In this document: positions 1 to 10,453 of the stretch, one piece after another
Layout of the letters: each line of letters starts with the position of its first letter
How positions within the stretch are numbered: position 1 is the stretch's first letter
Origin: Chara braunii
Taxonomy: Eukaryota; Streptophyta; Charophyceae; Charales; Characeae
Assembly: GCA_003427395.1 (NCBI GenBank)
Contig: BFEA01000174.1
Span: forward strand, 490,730 to 519,656
Direction: 5' to 3'
DNA: 28,927 nucleotides
The notes under the pieces: generated by a model
Told to the model about the DNA's origin: nothing
Databases searched by the model: none
What the model saw: only the letters and a program-made list of their open reading frames with translations
Translations under genes and position numbers: made by a program

Positions 1-106
1 GCTCCAGTCCCGGACCGAACTGCACCGGACGGAAGGGAACCGGACCGCACCCCGTCCGGTCCCGTCCGGTCCCGTCCGGTCCGGTCCGGCTCTGTCCGGT
101 CCGGGG
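1..106. repeat. GTCCGG-rich minisatellite
   Basis: The decamer CCCGTCCGGT is repeated exactly three times at 51-80 and is flanked by diverged GGACCG/CCGGTCC variants from about 5 to 106. No coding signal is seen. It abuts the truncated left end of the inverted leader fragment that starts near 167. Confidence 0.75.
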
Positions 107-166
107 GGAGGGTGCCGGACCCGACGAACCGGACCGGAATGGACGCTCGTCCGGTCTGTACGCTTG

Positions 167-845
167 CAAGTATGCTCTTGAGTAGTCATTTTGTGTCGAC
201 GTCCTTGAGCTCTGGTTCAGACGGCGTGTCTAAAGGTGTGCAATCCGGCCCACCCCTGTGCCCCAAGTCTATGCCGAACCTGCCAGCCCCTGCACGTTGT
301 TTACCCTCTCATGCAACGAGCCTCTCAAAGGGCTGGCATGCCCGGCATGACCTCTATAGCGCAGCAGCAGAACCAAGAACTTGCGGTAAAGCATGTACTA
401 GTCCCAGTGGGTTGGCATGGCGACCGTGACCCGAGTGCTTCGTCCACGGCCCTTCAAAGGCAACGCCCGTCTCCCACCACCTTGTTGCCCAGGAAGAATG
501 TCGACTCTCAAGGTTGAGCGCTCGCGGAACCTCACATCAAGAGGACTCTCAAGACACGACTCACTTCCTCACGGTAAAAAGCAACGAAGAGGGTAGATAA
601 GGTAAGGAGCAACGTACCTCATAATGCTGCCCCCAACCACAAATTTCTCACCAGTAACCTGACGTGCATTTCTGATGACCAGTCGATGCCTCGGCACAAC
701 CCACAATGCAATGCAGTTCCACCTCGGCTTAAATTGCCACGTCAGCAAGCTCTCATCATCCAGCGTGCACCCCTATGTCACCTCATAGCCTTCCAGGCGC
801 GCCCTCCAAACTCAGGGCCACCTATACTCCAACGCACAAGCGTTA
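167..845 (-). mobile_element. Element D, internal leader fragment (inverted), part 1
   Basis: Read on the minus strand, this stretch matches the non-coding leader that follows the LTR of element C (about 16490-17300) and, in part, that of element E (11640-11950). Shared landmarks are the segment with AGTCGACATTCTTCC and the one with GGTGTGCAATCCG. It has no gene. It stops exactly where the LTR of element A begins at 846, and the same leader resumes in the same orientation at 9201. I infer that A inserted into D. Small open frames here are incidental. Confidence 0.75.
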
Positions 846-1848
846 CGTAAAAACCTTGTTCAGAAGTAGCCTGGGGCTCAGAACTCAGCCACAAGAAACG
901 CAGATCTGAGTTGATCTGCGCTGGGCTGTGTGACCAAGGCACGCCCAGGCCTGAGTCTGTCGAGTGTGGCTGTGTGACCGAACGCTGCACACAGGAAATT
1001 CAAGAGTCAAATTCAACTATAAAGTCAAAGGTACCGCACCCAGGCCCTTGGTTGGATACACTCACTTGTTGTGCGCAGGTACCCAGACAGCATCCAGGGC
1101 GGAGGGAATTTGGTTTCAGGCCAATCTGGGCCCTCATTCGCATTGCGATCTGGACGGCTGAGAGATTCAGCATTCGGGGTCCAGACCCCGCGTCAACACT
1201 ACATAAAGGCTGACTCCCTGGCTTTGACATTCATTTTGTCTTGCATTGATGCTGACTTCATGCGTTGACTTCAACGCTGGCTCGACGCTGCGACGCTGGC
1301 ATTGTAACTTGGCGAGGCGTTGCTAGTCCGACATGGTGGCCGGCTTGCTCTTGTCTTCTTGGCATGCTGACGTGGCAGCTGCCATGCGCCGTCGCTGATG
1401 TGGCTGCTGCCACATGTATTGTTGGCTGACGTGGCTGCTGACCACGTGTTCTATGGCTAGGACTACGTAATCGGCATTGCTGTTCTGTTTCATCGTCACT
1501 TCAGGTGGAGATCAGGACTGTGGAGAGTTCGAGGATACGTACCTGATGGTCTTCATGTCGACATTGCTCCAGATGATGATGTGGAACTGATTAGACGTGC
1601 CACATGGCACATTGAGGATACTCGGATACTTGTTCAGACTATTGATTGTTGAGGTGTCAGTAGAGGAGGGAGCCCGAAGCAGGAGTGGGCATTATACTTC
1701 CTCTCCTTTGTCTCTTCTCCCTCCCCTCTCTTCGTCTGTGTATGAATACCTCACCTCATTCTGTCTGGTTACGATTTAATCATCAGCCGATGGACATTTA
1801 TCTGGGCTTGCATTGTTGACAACTGTCTCACGATCTGGGTTCATTACA
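846..1848 (+). repeat. 5' LTR of element A
   Basis: Positions 846-1593 align with 8454-9200. The left end reads CGTAAAAACC where the 3' LTR has TGTAATAACC, so the canonical TG has decayed to CG. The right end is placed at the CA at 1847-1848, because the next bases (AT, then TTGATATCGGAG) parallel the CA-AT-TTGGTATCGGAG junction of the D/E/C family. Length is 1003 bp, like those LTRs. Open frames inside it are not supported as genes. Confidence 0.85.
1368..1448 (+). promoter_or_regulatory. ACGT-core box cluster in the 5' LTR
   Basis: The stretch contains TGACGTGGCA (1368-1377), TGATGTGGC (1396-1404), TGACGTGGC (1427-1435) and a CACGTG G-box (1443-1448). TGACGTGG and CACGTG are known plant bZIP/bHLH target cores. 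The cluster is conserved in the 3' LTR (about 8975-9056). A role in driving element transcription is inferred. Confidence 0.45.
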
Positions 1849-1851
1849 ATT

Positions 1852-1863
1852 TGATATCGGAGA
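1852..1863 (+). other. Primer-binding site of element A (degenerate)
   Basis: TGATATCGGAGA lies three bases after the inferred LTR end and matches TGGTATCAGAGC, the common plant initiator-Met tRNA primer site, with three mismatches. Its position relative to the LTR matches elements C, D and E. Confidence 0.6.
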
Positions 1864-1937
1864 TAATCTCCTGACGACAACATTTGTATGTGGGTTCGCG
1901 CAAGGTGGCGTGCAGGTAAGTAAGGTTGAGTAGGTGA

Positions 1938-2568
1938 TGATGTGGCAAGGGATACACTGGGGATGTTGACGTGGCACATACCTCATTGGGGAGAAGACAT
2001 TGTCGGGGCTTGCTGACGAAGTATAGATTCACTGGCGAGAAGACCTGACCGGAGCAGCTGACGGGGTACAGACTCCTCTGGCGAGAAGACATCCCTACCA
2101 GGCTGCTGATGTGGCAATAGGGATCGCAACAAGGGATACCGAAAGCCAGCCAGGATCGCGATAGTGACGTGGCATCGCGATCCCACGCTGACGTGGCACA
2201 CATCGTGTTGCGTCTGTAGACCCTGTTGGTTGCTGATGTGGCACTCCTTGTGCTGCTGACATGACAGGGTCTATTGCAGATGCTGACGTGGCCTGGAGGA
2301 AAGATTAATTGCTGACGGGGCACGAGCAGGTCATCACACTTGTCTCATGAGGTGGTATCTGCCTACTGACGTGGCATTGAACTCCTTGGCTGACGAGGCA
2401 TAATCTGACTGGCTGGACGGTAAAGGTATCTCACGTGACGTTTGGAAGAGGCACGTGGCGAGGATTGGACTACACATTTGCTGATGTGGCATCCCATTAT
2501 TGACAGCCTGGACAGAGTGCTGACGTGGCAACGTTGCTATGTTGGCACTCCAGGGATGACACGTGGCA
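1938..2568 (+). promoter_or_regulatory. Leader array of TGACGTGGCA-like boxes
   Basis: At least 14 near-copies of TGAYGTGGCA lie in about 630 bp, nearly all on the same strand. Starts are at 1938, 1967, 2107, 2165, 2189, 2234, 2257, 2284, 2313, 2367, 2391, 2482, 2521 and 2557. Further ACGT-type boxes lie near 2432 and 2452. Spacing is irregular (24 to about 140 bp), so this is not a plain tandem repeat. It lies in untranslated leader between the primer site and gag. The core matches bZIP binding sites; regulatory function is inferred. Confidence 0.5.
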
Positions 2569-2754
2569 GGCAGGATACTGCCGAGTAAGAGGTGCACTCT
2601 AAAGACGACGGCGGTACAGCTGACTGGACTGATTACACAGTTGTAGTGCCAGCTGTCAGGGGGAGTGCGTGATCGCACTGACATCAAGAAGACACAACAG
2701 ATTGACGAAGGTTGCTGATAAACTGTTTGTGATTGTTGTTGGCATACTTACCTA

Positions 2755-2850
2755 TTGTTGTTGTGTGTGGTGTTTGCGTACTTGTGTGTTGTGTCTAACT
2801 TGTTGTTGCTGTGTGTGGTGTTTGCGTACTTACTTGTGTGTTGTGTCTGA
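2755..2850 (+). repeat. Tandem duplication in element A leader
   Basis: Two copies (about 2755-2799 and 2800-2850) of a TG-rich unit containing GTGTGTGGTGTTTGCGTACTT lie back to back. The second copy has a small insertion. The rest of the leader up to 3073 is AT-rich with no gene seen. Confidence 0.7.
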
Positions 2851-3073
2851 TCACACGGGCCTGACGCGATACCTGTACACTCTTGCTTAGGACGTCATCA
2901 CACAGACAGGCAAAGAACAACAATAGTCAGAAATAGAAATAATTGTAGTTGATTATTTTTCTTCGATTCTTTGAAATCTTGTTGTGGTAGATTAGTGCGG
3001 CCGTGGAATTTATTATCGTTAATTAAGTATCTATTGTGCGGCAGAAGCACTTCGCGATGTCTTTTCTCTGAAA

Positions 3074-4029
3074 TTGTCGGTGCTCACACATTTCATCCCA
3101 CTTCTTTTCTACCCAGTCTCACTCATGTTTGTTGTGGATGAGGAGACTCCTGACCCCCGAACCAAGCAGCAAGTGAAAGAGCGAAAACAAGTCTTGATTG
3201 CCCGTATGGACATATTGATTTCTGAACTTCATGACGCAGGTGCTGAGGCTGAGGCCCATGTCAGGAGCCTGTTCGATTTAAGAGCATTACATGATGCTAT
3301 TGAATCAACAGTGACAGGCACCGACGTCATTCAGGTTCATGATATACTAATCAAGTGTTGTCAGACACTTGATAAGTATATCGTGGATTAGTTCTCCAAG
3401 CTTGCTGAACAGAAAGAAGAAGGAGGAAAGGTGGTGTCTGAAGAAACCGTGGATGAGAATATCAGACAACTTGAAGAAGCACTAGAAAGAGAAAAGAAGA
3501 GAAAAGAAGAATTGAGAAAGAGAAAGATTGAACAGCAAGAGCAGAAAGTTCAAGAGATTAGACAAACTGTTGTTAAAACTGAAGGGAAGAACAGGAAATT
3601 TCCTTGGCTCAGCTTGTGAATTACCTTGCCCACTTGGAAATGAAAATCGATCAGTTTGGCGAACGGAGACAGTCACAAATTGATGATGTGGCCTCCGGGC
3701 TTCGGATAATCACAAATTTGGTCAAGGGAAAGGAAAAAATCAAGGAAGAAAAGATTGAAAACACAAAGAAACTCATGGGAGACGCCATGAAGTCTTTCAA
3801 GGTAGAAACAAAGAAGACGGAAGAGAAATCAGAAACAAAGAAAGGGGATTCTTCGAGTCCGCCGTCTTCTTCACCCAGCTCTGCTCCTTCCTCTCCACCT
3901 CCAAAGTCTCCTTCTCCGAAGCCACAAGACAAAGTAACGACTCCAGAGAAACCAAAGAGGAAAGAAAAAGTTAAAATGAAATTGCCTTTCCCGTTTTGTA
4001 ATAAGAAAAACGAAAATCTGCTTTTGTAG
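3074..4029 (+). pseudogene. Element A gag, N-terminal region (broken)
   Basis: This is the start of the Gag polyprotein, which would form the element's particle. The first ATG used here opens a frame read to a TAG at 3389-3391. The same frame continues to a stop at 3617-3619, then a frameshift near 3600 moves coding into the frame that ends with TAG at 4027-4029. The product would be charged and helical: a Glu/Lys/Arg-rich coiled-coil-like stretch at about 3450-3570, then a Lys-rich segment and a Ser/Pro-rich linker at about 3850-3960. I see no conserved catalytic motif. Assignment rests on its position between leader and capsid and on the coiled coil, which the gag of element C also has. A later ATG at 3124 is an alternative start. 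Confidence 0.7.
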
Positions 4030-4056
4030 ATCGCAGAGATTCAAACGTACTGTAGC

Positions 4057-4916
4057 ATGGCCCCTATCGAACCCGAATCCCAGGTTGCATTCTCTACCTC
4101 TTGTCTTGGTGGGGAAGCTAAGGAGTGGGTTTTGGTCGAAGCCAATGCCGCAGGGTTCGATGACATCGGGGAGTGGGCTGGAACTTTGAACCTCAAACAG
4201 TTCCTTGGAAAGATCAAGGAACGGTTTTTGGACAAAACGACGACCGATAAGGCCTTTGACCAGCTCACCACGATTGGTCAAAGACATTGGACCTCTGCGG
4301 ATTCATTATCCTGGGAAGTTGATTGGTTGCTGCAGGTTCCGGGACTGAACCTGCAAGACAACCAGGTCTTGTATATCTATTCCCGTGCTCTGCCTGAGCC
4401 CATTCGTGGACAACTCGTGGCAGAGTCCAAGTCTGGTAAGTATAATTATAGGCAGTTTTCGGGATCTGGCTCTCCAAAGAGAGCAAATGACCTCTCAGGT
4501 TAAGAACTCTTATGCGTCTGTTGTTAAATATGGTGGTGGTGCAAGAACAGGAAAGCGGGTACTTTGGCGCCAAAAGCGCCAGGACCACACCCTTGTCGTC
4601 TTTGATGACGATACCGTGGAGAAGTGGTCATTGGAGGCCGAGGGTGTGGCAAGCAACAGTGATTCCAGGAAGGGGGAAGTCACTGCTGTCGTGGTCAACA
4701 AGGGAGGACCACGACCGCCCGTCAAGAAGAAGAAGCCACGTTCATTCCCAGCGCACCCCGGGATTGCGGCCGGGAAGCCTTGAGAAAAGATGGGACTGTC
4801 ACAAGAAACGTGGCAGGAACGAATGGACAATGCGCAGTGCCTTGAAGTGTGGCATTGCAGGGCATGTAATTGCATGGTGCCCGTTGATCCATAACCCAAA
4901 AGTGAGCCGCCAGTAG
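4057..4916 (+). pseudogene. Element A gag, capsid and zinc knuckle (broken)
   Basis: The first part (4057-about 4450) resembles the retrotransposon Gag capsid core. It has an AFSTSCLGGEAKEW motif, a central FLGKIKERF motif and helix-rich sequence through a PEPIRGQLV motif. It is in the same frame as the preceding gag segment, beyond the stop at 4027-4029. A frameshift near 4450-4500 moves coding to the frame ending at 4783. A Lys/Pro-rich basic tail follows. A further frameshift inside the nucleocapsid splits the CX2CX4HX4C zinc knuckle: its last three ligands are seen in KCGIAGHVIAWC near 4850-4885, while the first Cys is in another frame. Gag would package the RNA; this copy cannot. Confidence 0.75.
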
Positions 4917-5012
4917 GAGTAGCATCTACTCCTACCGAGTCTAAGGGTTTGGACAAAGATGAAGGTAAGGCGCCTACTAACCCTTCCAACCCTTTGACTC
5001 ACATGGCAGAGG

Positions 5013-6131
5013 ATGGTTCTTCTTCGGCCCATCGTCCGGAACACCCTGAACCTGTCTTATGTTCTCTCTCTGGACGACTCTCTTGACGAGCTTGGTAACG
5101 AGTTACTGGCATTACGAAGCTCGTGGGCTAAGAAAGCTAAGTCTAAGGGTGACCTATTACTCGCGGATGTAGAAATCGCACGTACATGCGTAGGTGCTCT
5201 GTTGGACTCAGGATCCACACGGTCCTACATATCTGAGAAAGCGATTCGCAAGTTGCATCTCAAAATAAAGGTGAAGAACCTATCTAGACCTATCACGTCT
5301 GTTTTTGCTGACAAAAGCATGATCACTGTCTCGCAGTATGTTGATCGTGTTAACTGTTGGTTTCGAACAAGAGAAGGTAAGAAAATTTTGCATGAAGTAT
5401 CCTTCCTCAACGAAAAGAATTTACCGTTTGACTTGATTCTGGGAATGGATTGGCACGAGGAAGCCAACCCAGATATTAAGTTCAAAGAGAAGGTTGTGCA
5501 GTTGCGAGACACAATCAAATTGTTTCATAAGTCTGGGTCTGACTCTAGTCTCTCTTTTTGTTGTATGACTTACCCAACCTTTCGTTCGATGGTTTCAAAG
5601 AAAAAGTTGGAACAGGAAGTAATGATGGTCTTTGTAAAGAAAGTTGGAGAATGTTCTACTTCCTGCCCTCCTTCGACTGGAAAACTCCTTAGTGAGTATA
5701 AAGACTTGTTTTCTGAACCAACAAGAATAATTGCGCGTGCTATAAAGCACACCATTGAAATTATTCCTGGCAGTAAGATTCCCAAGGTCCCTATCTATCG
5801 AATGTCTCCCAGGGAACTTCAGGAATTAAGAAAACAACAGCAAGACTTAACAGAGAAAGGATGGATTCACCCTAGCTCCTCTCCTTATGGTGCCCCTGTC
5901 TTATTTGTGCCCCAAAAGGAAGGTGAGTTGCGTCTTTGTATTGATTACAGAGGGTTGAATATCGTCACTGTTAAGAATGTCGAACCTCTACCACGTATTG
6001 ACGACTTGTTGGACCAGTTGCAGGGATGCAAGTTCTTCAGTAAGATTGATTTGAAGTCTGGATACCACCAGATCGAGGTGGAACCCACGGGGCGTTTCGG
6101 ACCAGGTATGGCCATTACGAGTTTATGGTGA
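5013..6131 (+). pseudogene. Element A pol: protease and N-terminal half of RT
   Basis: This open frame of 372 codons holds a retropepsin-type aspartic protease and the start of reverse transcriptase. The protease active site is [12 protein letters not shown] (residues 63-74, Asp65), followed by the LILGMDW motif typical of Ty3/gypsy proteases (141-147). The RT part begins near residue 245 with the [12 protein letters not shown] region. It then shows [11 protein letters not shown], the [14 protein letters not shown] loop, LCIDYRGLN, and [14 protein letters not shown] with the first catalytic Asp (346). The frame is lost just after EVEP. A deletion/frameshift near 6085-6100 removes the usual KTAF segment, and the next motif lies in the other frame at 6095 onward. 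The chosen ATG is only the first one in the open stretch; Pol is normally released from a Gag-Pol polyprotein. Confidence 0.85.
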
Positions 6132-7105
6132 TGCCCTTCGGACTGATTAATGCCCCCGCGGCCCTTCAAAGGTCTATGAATGAACTCTTTCGCCAGTGGC
6201 TAGATAAGTTCGTCATCGTCTATCTTGATGATATTCTAGTGTACAGCAAGACACTAGAAGATCACGAGAAGCACCTTCGTCTGGTGCTAGGGAAGTTGCG
6301 TGAGGGCAACTTCAAGATCAATCCCAAAAAGTCTGAGTTTGCTAAGTCTGAAGTGCTATACTTAGGACACATAGTGAACAAGGAAGGTTTAAGGCCGAAA
6401 GAGAAAAAGATTTCAGCAATTAGAGATTGGCCACAACCTAAGTCTATAACTGAATTGCGATTTTTCCTTGGTTTAGCCAGTTACTACAGGAAGTTTGTTA
6501 GAAACTTTTCACCGATTGTTCCACCAATGTGAAGATTGTTAAAGAAAGAAACTATCTGGTTGTGGGATAAGGATTGTGAATCTTCCTTTTGGAAATTGAA
6601 ATATGCCTTGACTCACTAATCCGTCCTTAAGATTGTTGATCCATCTTTACCTTTCATTGTCACTACTGATGCAAGTCAGTATGGGATTGATGTCGTTCTT
6701 CAGCAGGATGACGACAAGGGCTATGGGCCCATAGAGTTTATGTTTGCACGACTGTTGTCGGAAAAGGTTGCCAACTCCACCTATGAAAGAAAGTTGTATG
6801 CCTTAGTCTATGCACTAAACACGTGGAAACACTACTTATTAGGGAGACACTTTATTGTGTATTCAGACCACTCTACTCTGAAATGGATAAAGACATAACC
6901 TAGACTCTCTGATAAGCTGGTACGATGGTCTGCGTTTATTGATACCTTCGATTTTGAGTTGAAAACGATCAAAGGTAAGTCTAATGTGGTCGCAGACGCA
7001 TTGTCCAGACGGAGTGATTTCTTTGGTGCAATTATCTCTTACTTGGATGTTGGGAATGACTTGAAAGACCAGATTCGCCAAGGATATGTTACTGATCCTA
7101 TCTAG
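6095..7105 (+). pseudogene. Element A pol: C-terminal RT and RNase H (broken)
   Basis: This continues RT in a new frame, with [21 protein letters not shown], the catalytic IVYLDDILVYS (Asp-Asp near 6218-6223), YLGHIV and the connection domain. A TGA at 6530-6532 stops it. The same frame carries the Ty3/gypsy RNase H: FIVTTDASQYG, the Glu in YERKLYALVYAL, the Asp in VYSDHSTLKW, and VVADALSRR. Further stops are TAA 6617-6619, TAA 6896-6898 and TAG 7103-7105. All four RNase H acidic residues look present, so decay is by nonsense change rather than active-site loss. The TAA at 6896 sits where related elements usually have Gln, fitting a C-to-T change. Confidence 0.85.
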
Positions 7106-7114
7106 AAACCAATC

Positions 7115-8366
7115 ATGGATGTCCTTGTACGAGAACCGTCCCAACTACCCAACTATAGAATGACTGATGGATTGTTATTCTTGATTGACCAAACTGAACA
7201 AAGACTGTGTATTCCTCATAAGGAAGAAATCAAAGTCTGTCGATTGGGGAATGTCACGACTCTGAGGGACATTTTGGTTTCAAGAAAACATATGCTGAAG
7301 TCAGAGAACGTTTCGAATGGAAGGGACTTAAAGAAGATGTACTTACATATGTTCGTACATGTCTAGTGTGTCAGAGAAACAAGCCGTCGCATGAGAACCC
7401 CCTTGGAATTCTCAAGCCATTACCTATACCAAGCGAACCAGGTGAGTCTATCTCGATTAACTTTATGAGTCTGGTTAAAAGTTGCAATGGTAATAGTCAA
7501 GTGATGGTAATTGTGGATCGTTTCTCTAAATACGCTATATTTGTTCCCTTGCTAGCAGGAAGCACGTACTGAACTTGTCATTCATAAGTTTCAGATGCGA
7601 TGGGTCACTGAGTATGGGTTCCCTAGAACCATTGTGTCTGATAAAGATGTCAGGTTCACCAGTCTGCCATGGCAAAAGCTGATGGAAGCTTATGGGACAC
7701 AGTTGACCATGTCGTCAGGGAGGCATCCCGAAACGAATGGCCAGACTGAACAAATGAATCGTCCGTGCCAGCAACTTTTGCGTATGTATATCAGACCCGA
7801 TCATATTGATTGGGACGAGAACTTACCTGAGATTGCAAGTGCATAGTGTCCACACGTCTACTGGACGAACCCCAAATGCACTTTACAAAGGATGGAAGCC
7901 TAAACGTCCCATTGATGTACTGAACCGGGACCAATTCCTTAGGTTGCCCCCAGGGACCCGAGAATATGCAATCTTGTTTCATGAAGACATTCAGAAAGTT
8001 AAAGATAATCTAAGGAAAGCTCAACTACGGATGATTGAACAAGCCAACAAGCACCGTCGACCTTCTACATTCAAAGAAGGTGATTTGGTTTGGGTAAAAT
8101 CTAAAGAGTTTTCACTAGAAGAAGATGTCTCCCAAAAATTGCTACCTGTCTATTTTGGACCCCGGGAAGTTCTCAAGGTAATTGGAGATGCAGAGGGACC
8201 GTCTTATCGAGTTGATATTCCCCCTCCTCTCAAAACATATCCTGTCTTTCATGCGTCCAAATTGTTGCCTTACATAGAAGGAAATGAGTTTCCACACAGA
8301 CCCTCTATGATTCCACCACACATGGATGGCGGATACGAGGTTGACAGGATCATAGAGCATGGCTAA
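7115..8366 (+). pseudogene. Element A integrase and truncated chromodomain (broken)
   Basis: Integrase would insert the cDNA into the host genome. It is split over four frame blocks (7115-, 7366-, 7595- and 7806-). The HHCC zinc domain is visible across a frameshift near 7240, as ECH, GHFGFKKTY and then CLVCQ. In the catalytic core the first Asp is replaced by Asn (AAC at 7459-7461, in the ISINFM motif). The second Asp (IVSDKD) and the Glu (NGQTE) remain with the canonical 35-residue spacing. The last block has the GPY/F-like FGPREVLKVIG, the YPVFHASKL motif, and then YEVDRIIEHG, which looks like the start of a chromodomain cut short by TAA at 8364-8366. It cannot be active. Confidence 0.85.
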
Positions 8367-8453
8367 ACTGCTCTTGATATTGTTGCTGCTTATGAACGAG
8401 GGTTAAAGTCTTAAATATTTCTGCGATGGAACTCGAAAATGGACCGGCTGGAA

Positions 8454-9200
8454 TGTAATAACCTTGTTCAGAAGTAGCCTGGGGCTCAGAACCTAGCCCC
8501 AGGAAACACAGATTTGAGTTGATCTGCGTTGGGTTGTGTGACCAAGGCACGCCCAGGCCTGAGTCTGTCGAGTGTGGCTGTGTGACCGAACGCTACACAC
8601 AGGAAATTCAAGAGTCAAAGTCAACTGCAAAGTCAAAGGTACCGCACCCAGACCCTTGGTTGGATACACTCACTTGTTGTGCACAGGTACCCAGACAGCA
8701 TCCAGGGCGGAGGGAATTTGGTTTCAGGCCAATCTGGGCCCTCATTCGCATTGCGATCTGGACGGTTGAGGGATACAGCATCCGGGGTCCAGACCCCGCG
8801 TCAACACTACAGAAAGGCTGACTCCCTGACTTGACATTCATTCTGTCTTGCGTTGATGCTGACTTCACGCGTTGACTTCAACGCTAGCTCGACGCTGCAA
8901 CGCTGGCATTATAACTTGGCGAGGAGCTGCTAGTCCGGCATGGTGGCCGGCTTGCTCTTGTCTTCTTGGCATACTGACGTGGCAGCTGCCATGCGCCATC
9001 GCTGATGTGGCTGCTGCCACGTGTATTGTTGGCTGACGTGGCTGCTGACCACGTGTTCTATGGCTAGGACTACGTAATCGGCATTGCTGTTCTGTTTTGT
9101 CGTCACTTCAGGAGGAGATCAAGACTATGGAGAGTTCGAGGATACGTACCTGATGGTCTTCATGTCGACATTGCTCCAGATGATGATGTGGAACTGATTA
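8454..9200 (+). repeat. 3' LTR of element A, right end deleted
   Basis: It starts with TGTAATAACC and aligns with 846-1593, including the ACGT-box cluster. The match ends at 9200, where the sequence becomes the inverted leader of element D. Compared with the 5' LTR, about 255 bp are missing. The 87 bp between the last pol stop and the LTR hold no gene and only a weak purine-rich tract. Confidence 0.85.
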
Positions 9201-9241
9201 AAACAGCTATTGCGAAGGAACCAGCGGAGTGGTTCGAACCT

Positions 9242-9253
9242 GCTCCGATACCA
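9242..9253 (-). other. Primer-binding site of element D
   Basis: On the minus strand this reads TGGTATCGGAGC, one mismatch from the initiator-Met primer site TGGTATCAGAGC. It lies three bases outside the LTR end. Confidence 0.75.
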
Positions 9254-9256
9254 AAT

Positions 9257-10453
9257 TGCAAGGAAAATGAGAGATAGAGAGATGACAGAATCCAGATAGC
9301 ACAATCACATTGAAAGCAAGAAAGTCCCACAGTGTCTAGAAAGCAGCATTGCACCAATATTACACCAATGGAGAATCGAAACACTGAAACCGAATGTCAA
9401 TGAGAGCTAACTCTCGTCCCCACCAACATACGTATCCAGGCCCTCTCTCCCTACTTGGCGCTCAGCGCCCAGGCTACTCACTACACAGCTACTTCCTGCC
9501 TACGAATTGACAATGCAATTGTTGACGTCAGCAGCCACCAAAGTACTTGAAGATGCAGACCATCGCCAATACCAGGTATGAGCCCTCACATCATCATCCT
9601 CATCTCTCCCTGCCTATCCCTGTCCTTGTCTTCCTCCCACGTCTTCTCCCTCATGCACGAAGACCACCACCACCTCCACTGGCTGTCCAAGCCAAGCCCT
9701 GGCTATGTAGGGCTGGCTATGGCGCTGCCCTCGGCAGCGCCCTGCCTTCTTCCAGCGCCCGTGCGCACTGCCTGGCAACTAGCGCTAGTGCAATGCGCAC
9801 AGCCCGCGAGCGCCCACTCAAGCAGTGTTGCCGCATGTACTGCCTAGTGCCCGAATGTCTCCACCAGTGGCGAGCTCTTTCTTTTATGGAAAGTGCTCGC
9901 CCAATCTGCTCCCTGGCTGGGCCTCGTGTATTTCCAGTACCTTCCAATCGGGCCAAAGTGCCTGCGCCCAGGCCCATTCAGTTAGTGGCCTGGGACCGAA
10001 TTGGTTGAGCTTGCCTAACCCCCCAGGAGTAAACGTGAGGTTCTCCCTGCTTCGCCTGTGCTGCTGGAAGAGCCTACAAGGCTCAAGAATTATTTATGAT
10101 TCTCACGAGTGTGGAGGATGTAACCAACTGGCGCACGGCAACTGTCTGGCGCCCACCAAACTTAGCCAAAATTGACGAACTCAGGCCATATTGAAATTCA
10201 GGGGGCCCGCCTTCACTTAGGGCGGGCTCATGCTTGCTGATAGGGCCTTACAGGGCATGCCAAGGAGCCAACTCGTAACAAGGCCTCGTTGAAGATCCAT
10301 GCCCACATGGGGTTTACAACAGGCTCTGCTTGGGCCCCTCAGCCTGGTCTCATAGCCCTATAAAGAGGCATTGGCACATATTTGCAGGCCCGACTTCACT
10401 TAGGGCGGGCACAACATCTTTCAGACACGGCCGAGGATCTAGATCCTCACAAA
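9257..10453 (-). repeat. LTR of element D (inverted)
   Basis: On the minus strand it starts TGTGAGGATC and ends TTGCA, matching the LTRs at 10602-11568 and 15395-16401. At 1197 bp it is longer than they are. About 160 bp (10228-10387) are added between two copies of the 23-bp hairpin GCCCGCC...GGCGGGC, so the start of the LTR has a local duplication or insertion. Confidence 0.75.
10205..10227. repeat. Conserved LTR hairpin GCCCGCC-9-GGCGGGC (copy 1)
   Basis: Seven-base complementary arms surround a 9-base loop. The same hairpin occurs at 10388-10410 (one arm base changed), 10652-10674 and 15445-15467, always near the outer end of the D/E/C family LTR. Retention of the arms in all copies suggests an LTR structural element. 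Confidence 0.65.

Larger units (their letters stand above)
846..9200 (+). mobile_element. Element A: nested, decayed Ty3/gypsy LTR retrotransposon
   Basis: The element runs 5' LTR (846-1848), primer-binding site, long leader, gag, protease, RT, RNase H, integrase and a truncated 3' LTR (8454-9200). RT/RNase H precede integrase, which is the Ty3/gypsy order. The two LTRs differ at roughly 40 of about 748 aligned positions by hand count, mostly transitions, so insertion is not recent. The reading frame is broken by at least six stops and about six frameshifts, so the copy cannot encode functional proteins. It lies inside inverted element D. A deletion at its right end removed about 250 bp of the 3' LTR and about 35 bp of D. 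Confidence 0.9.
9201..10453 (-). mobile_element. Element D, part 2: leader, primer site and LTR (inverted)
   Basis: On the minus strand this reads LTR (10453 down to 9257), primer site (9253-9242) and about 40 bp of leader, matching elements E and C. The leader continues at 845-167 on the other side of nested element A. No gag or pol of D lies in the window. Open frames on either strand in this stretch are not supported as genes. Confidence 0.8.

Noticed and set aside
1844-2687. Minus-strand open frames in element A leader
   Set aside because: They come from the antisense of the repeated TGACGTGGCA boxes (recurring CHVS/CHV-type residues) and resemble no protein.
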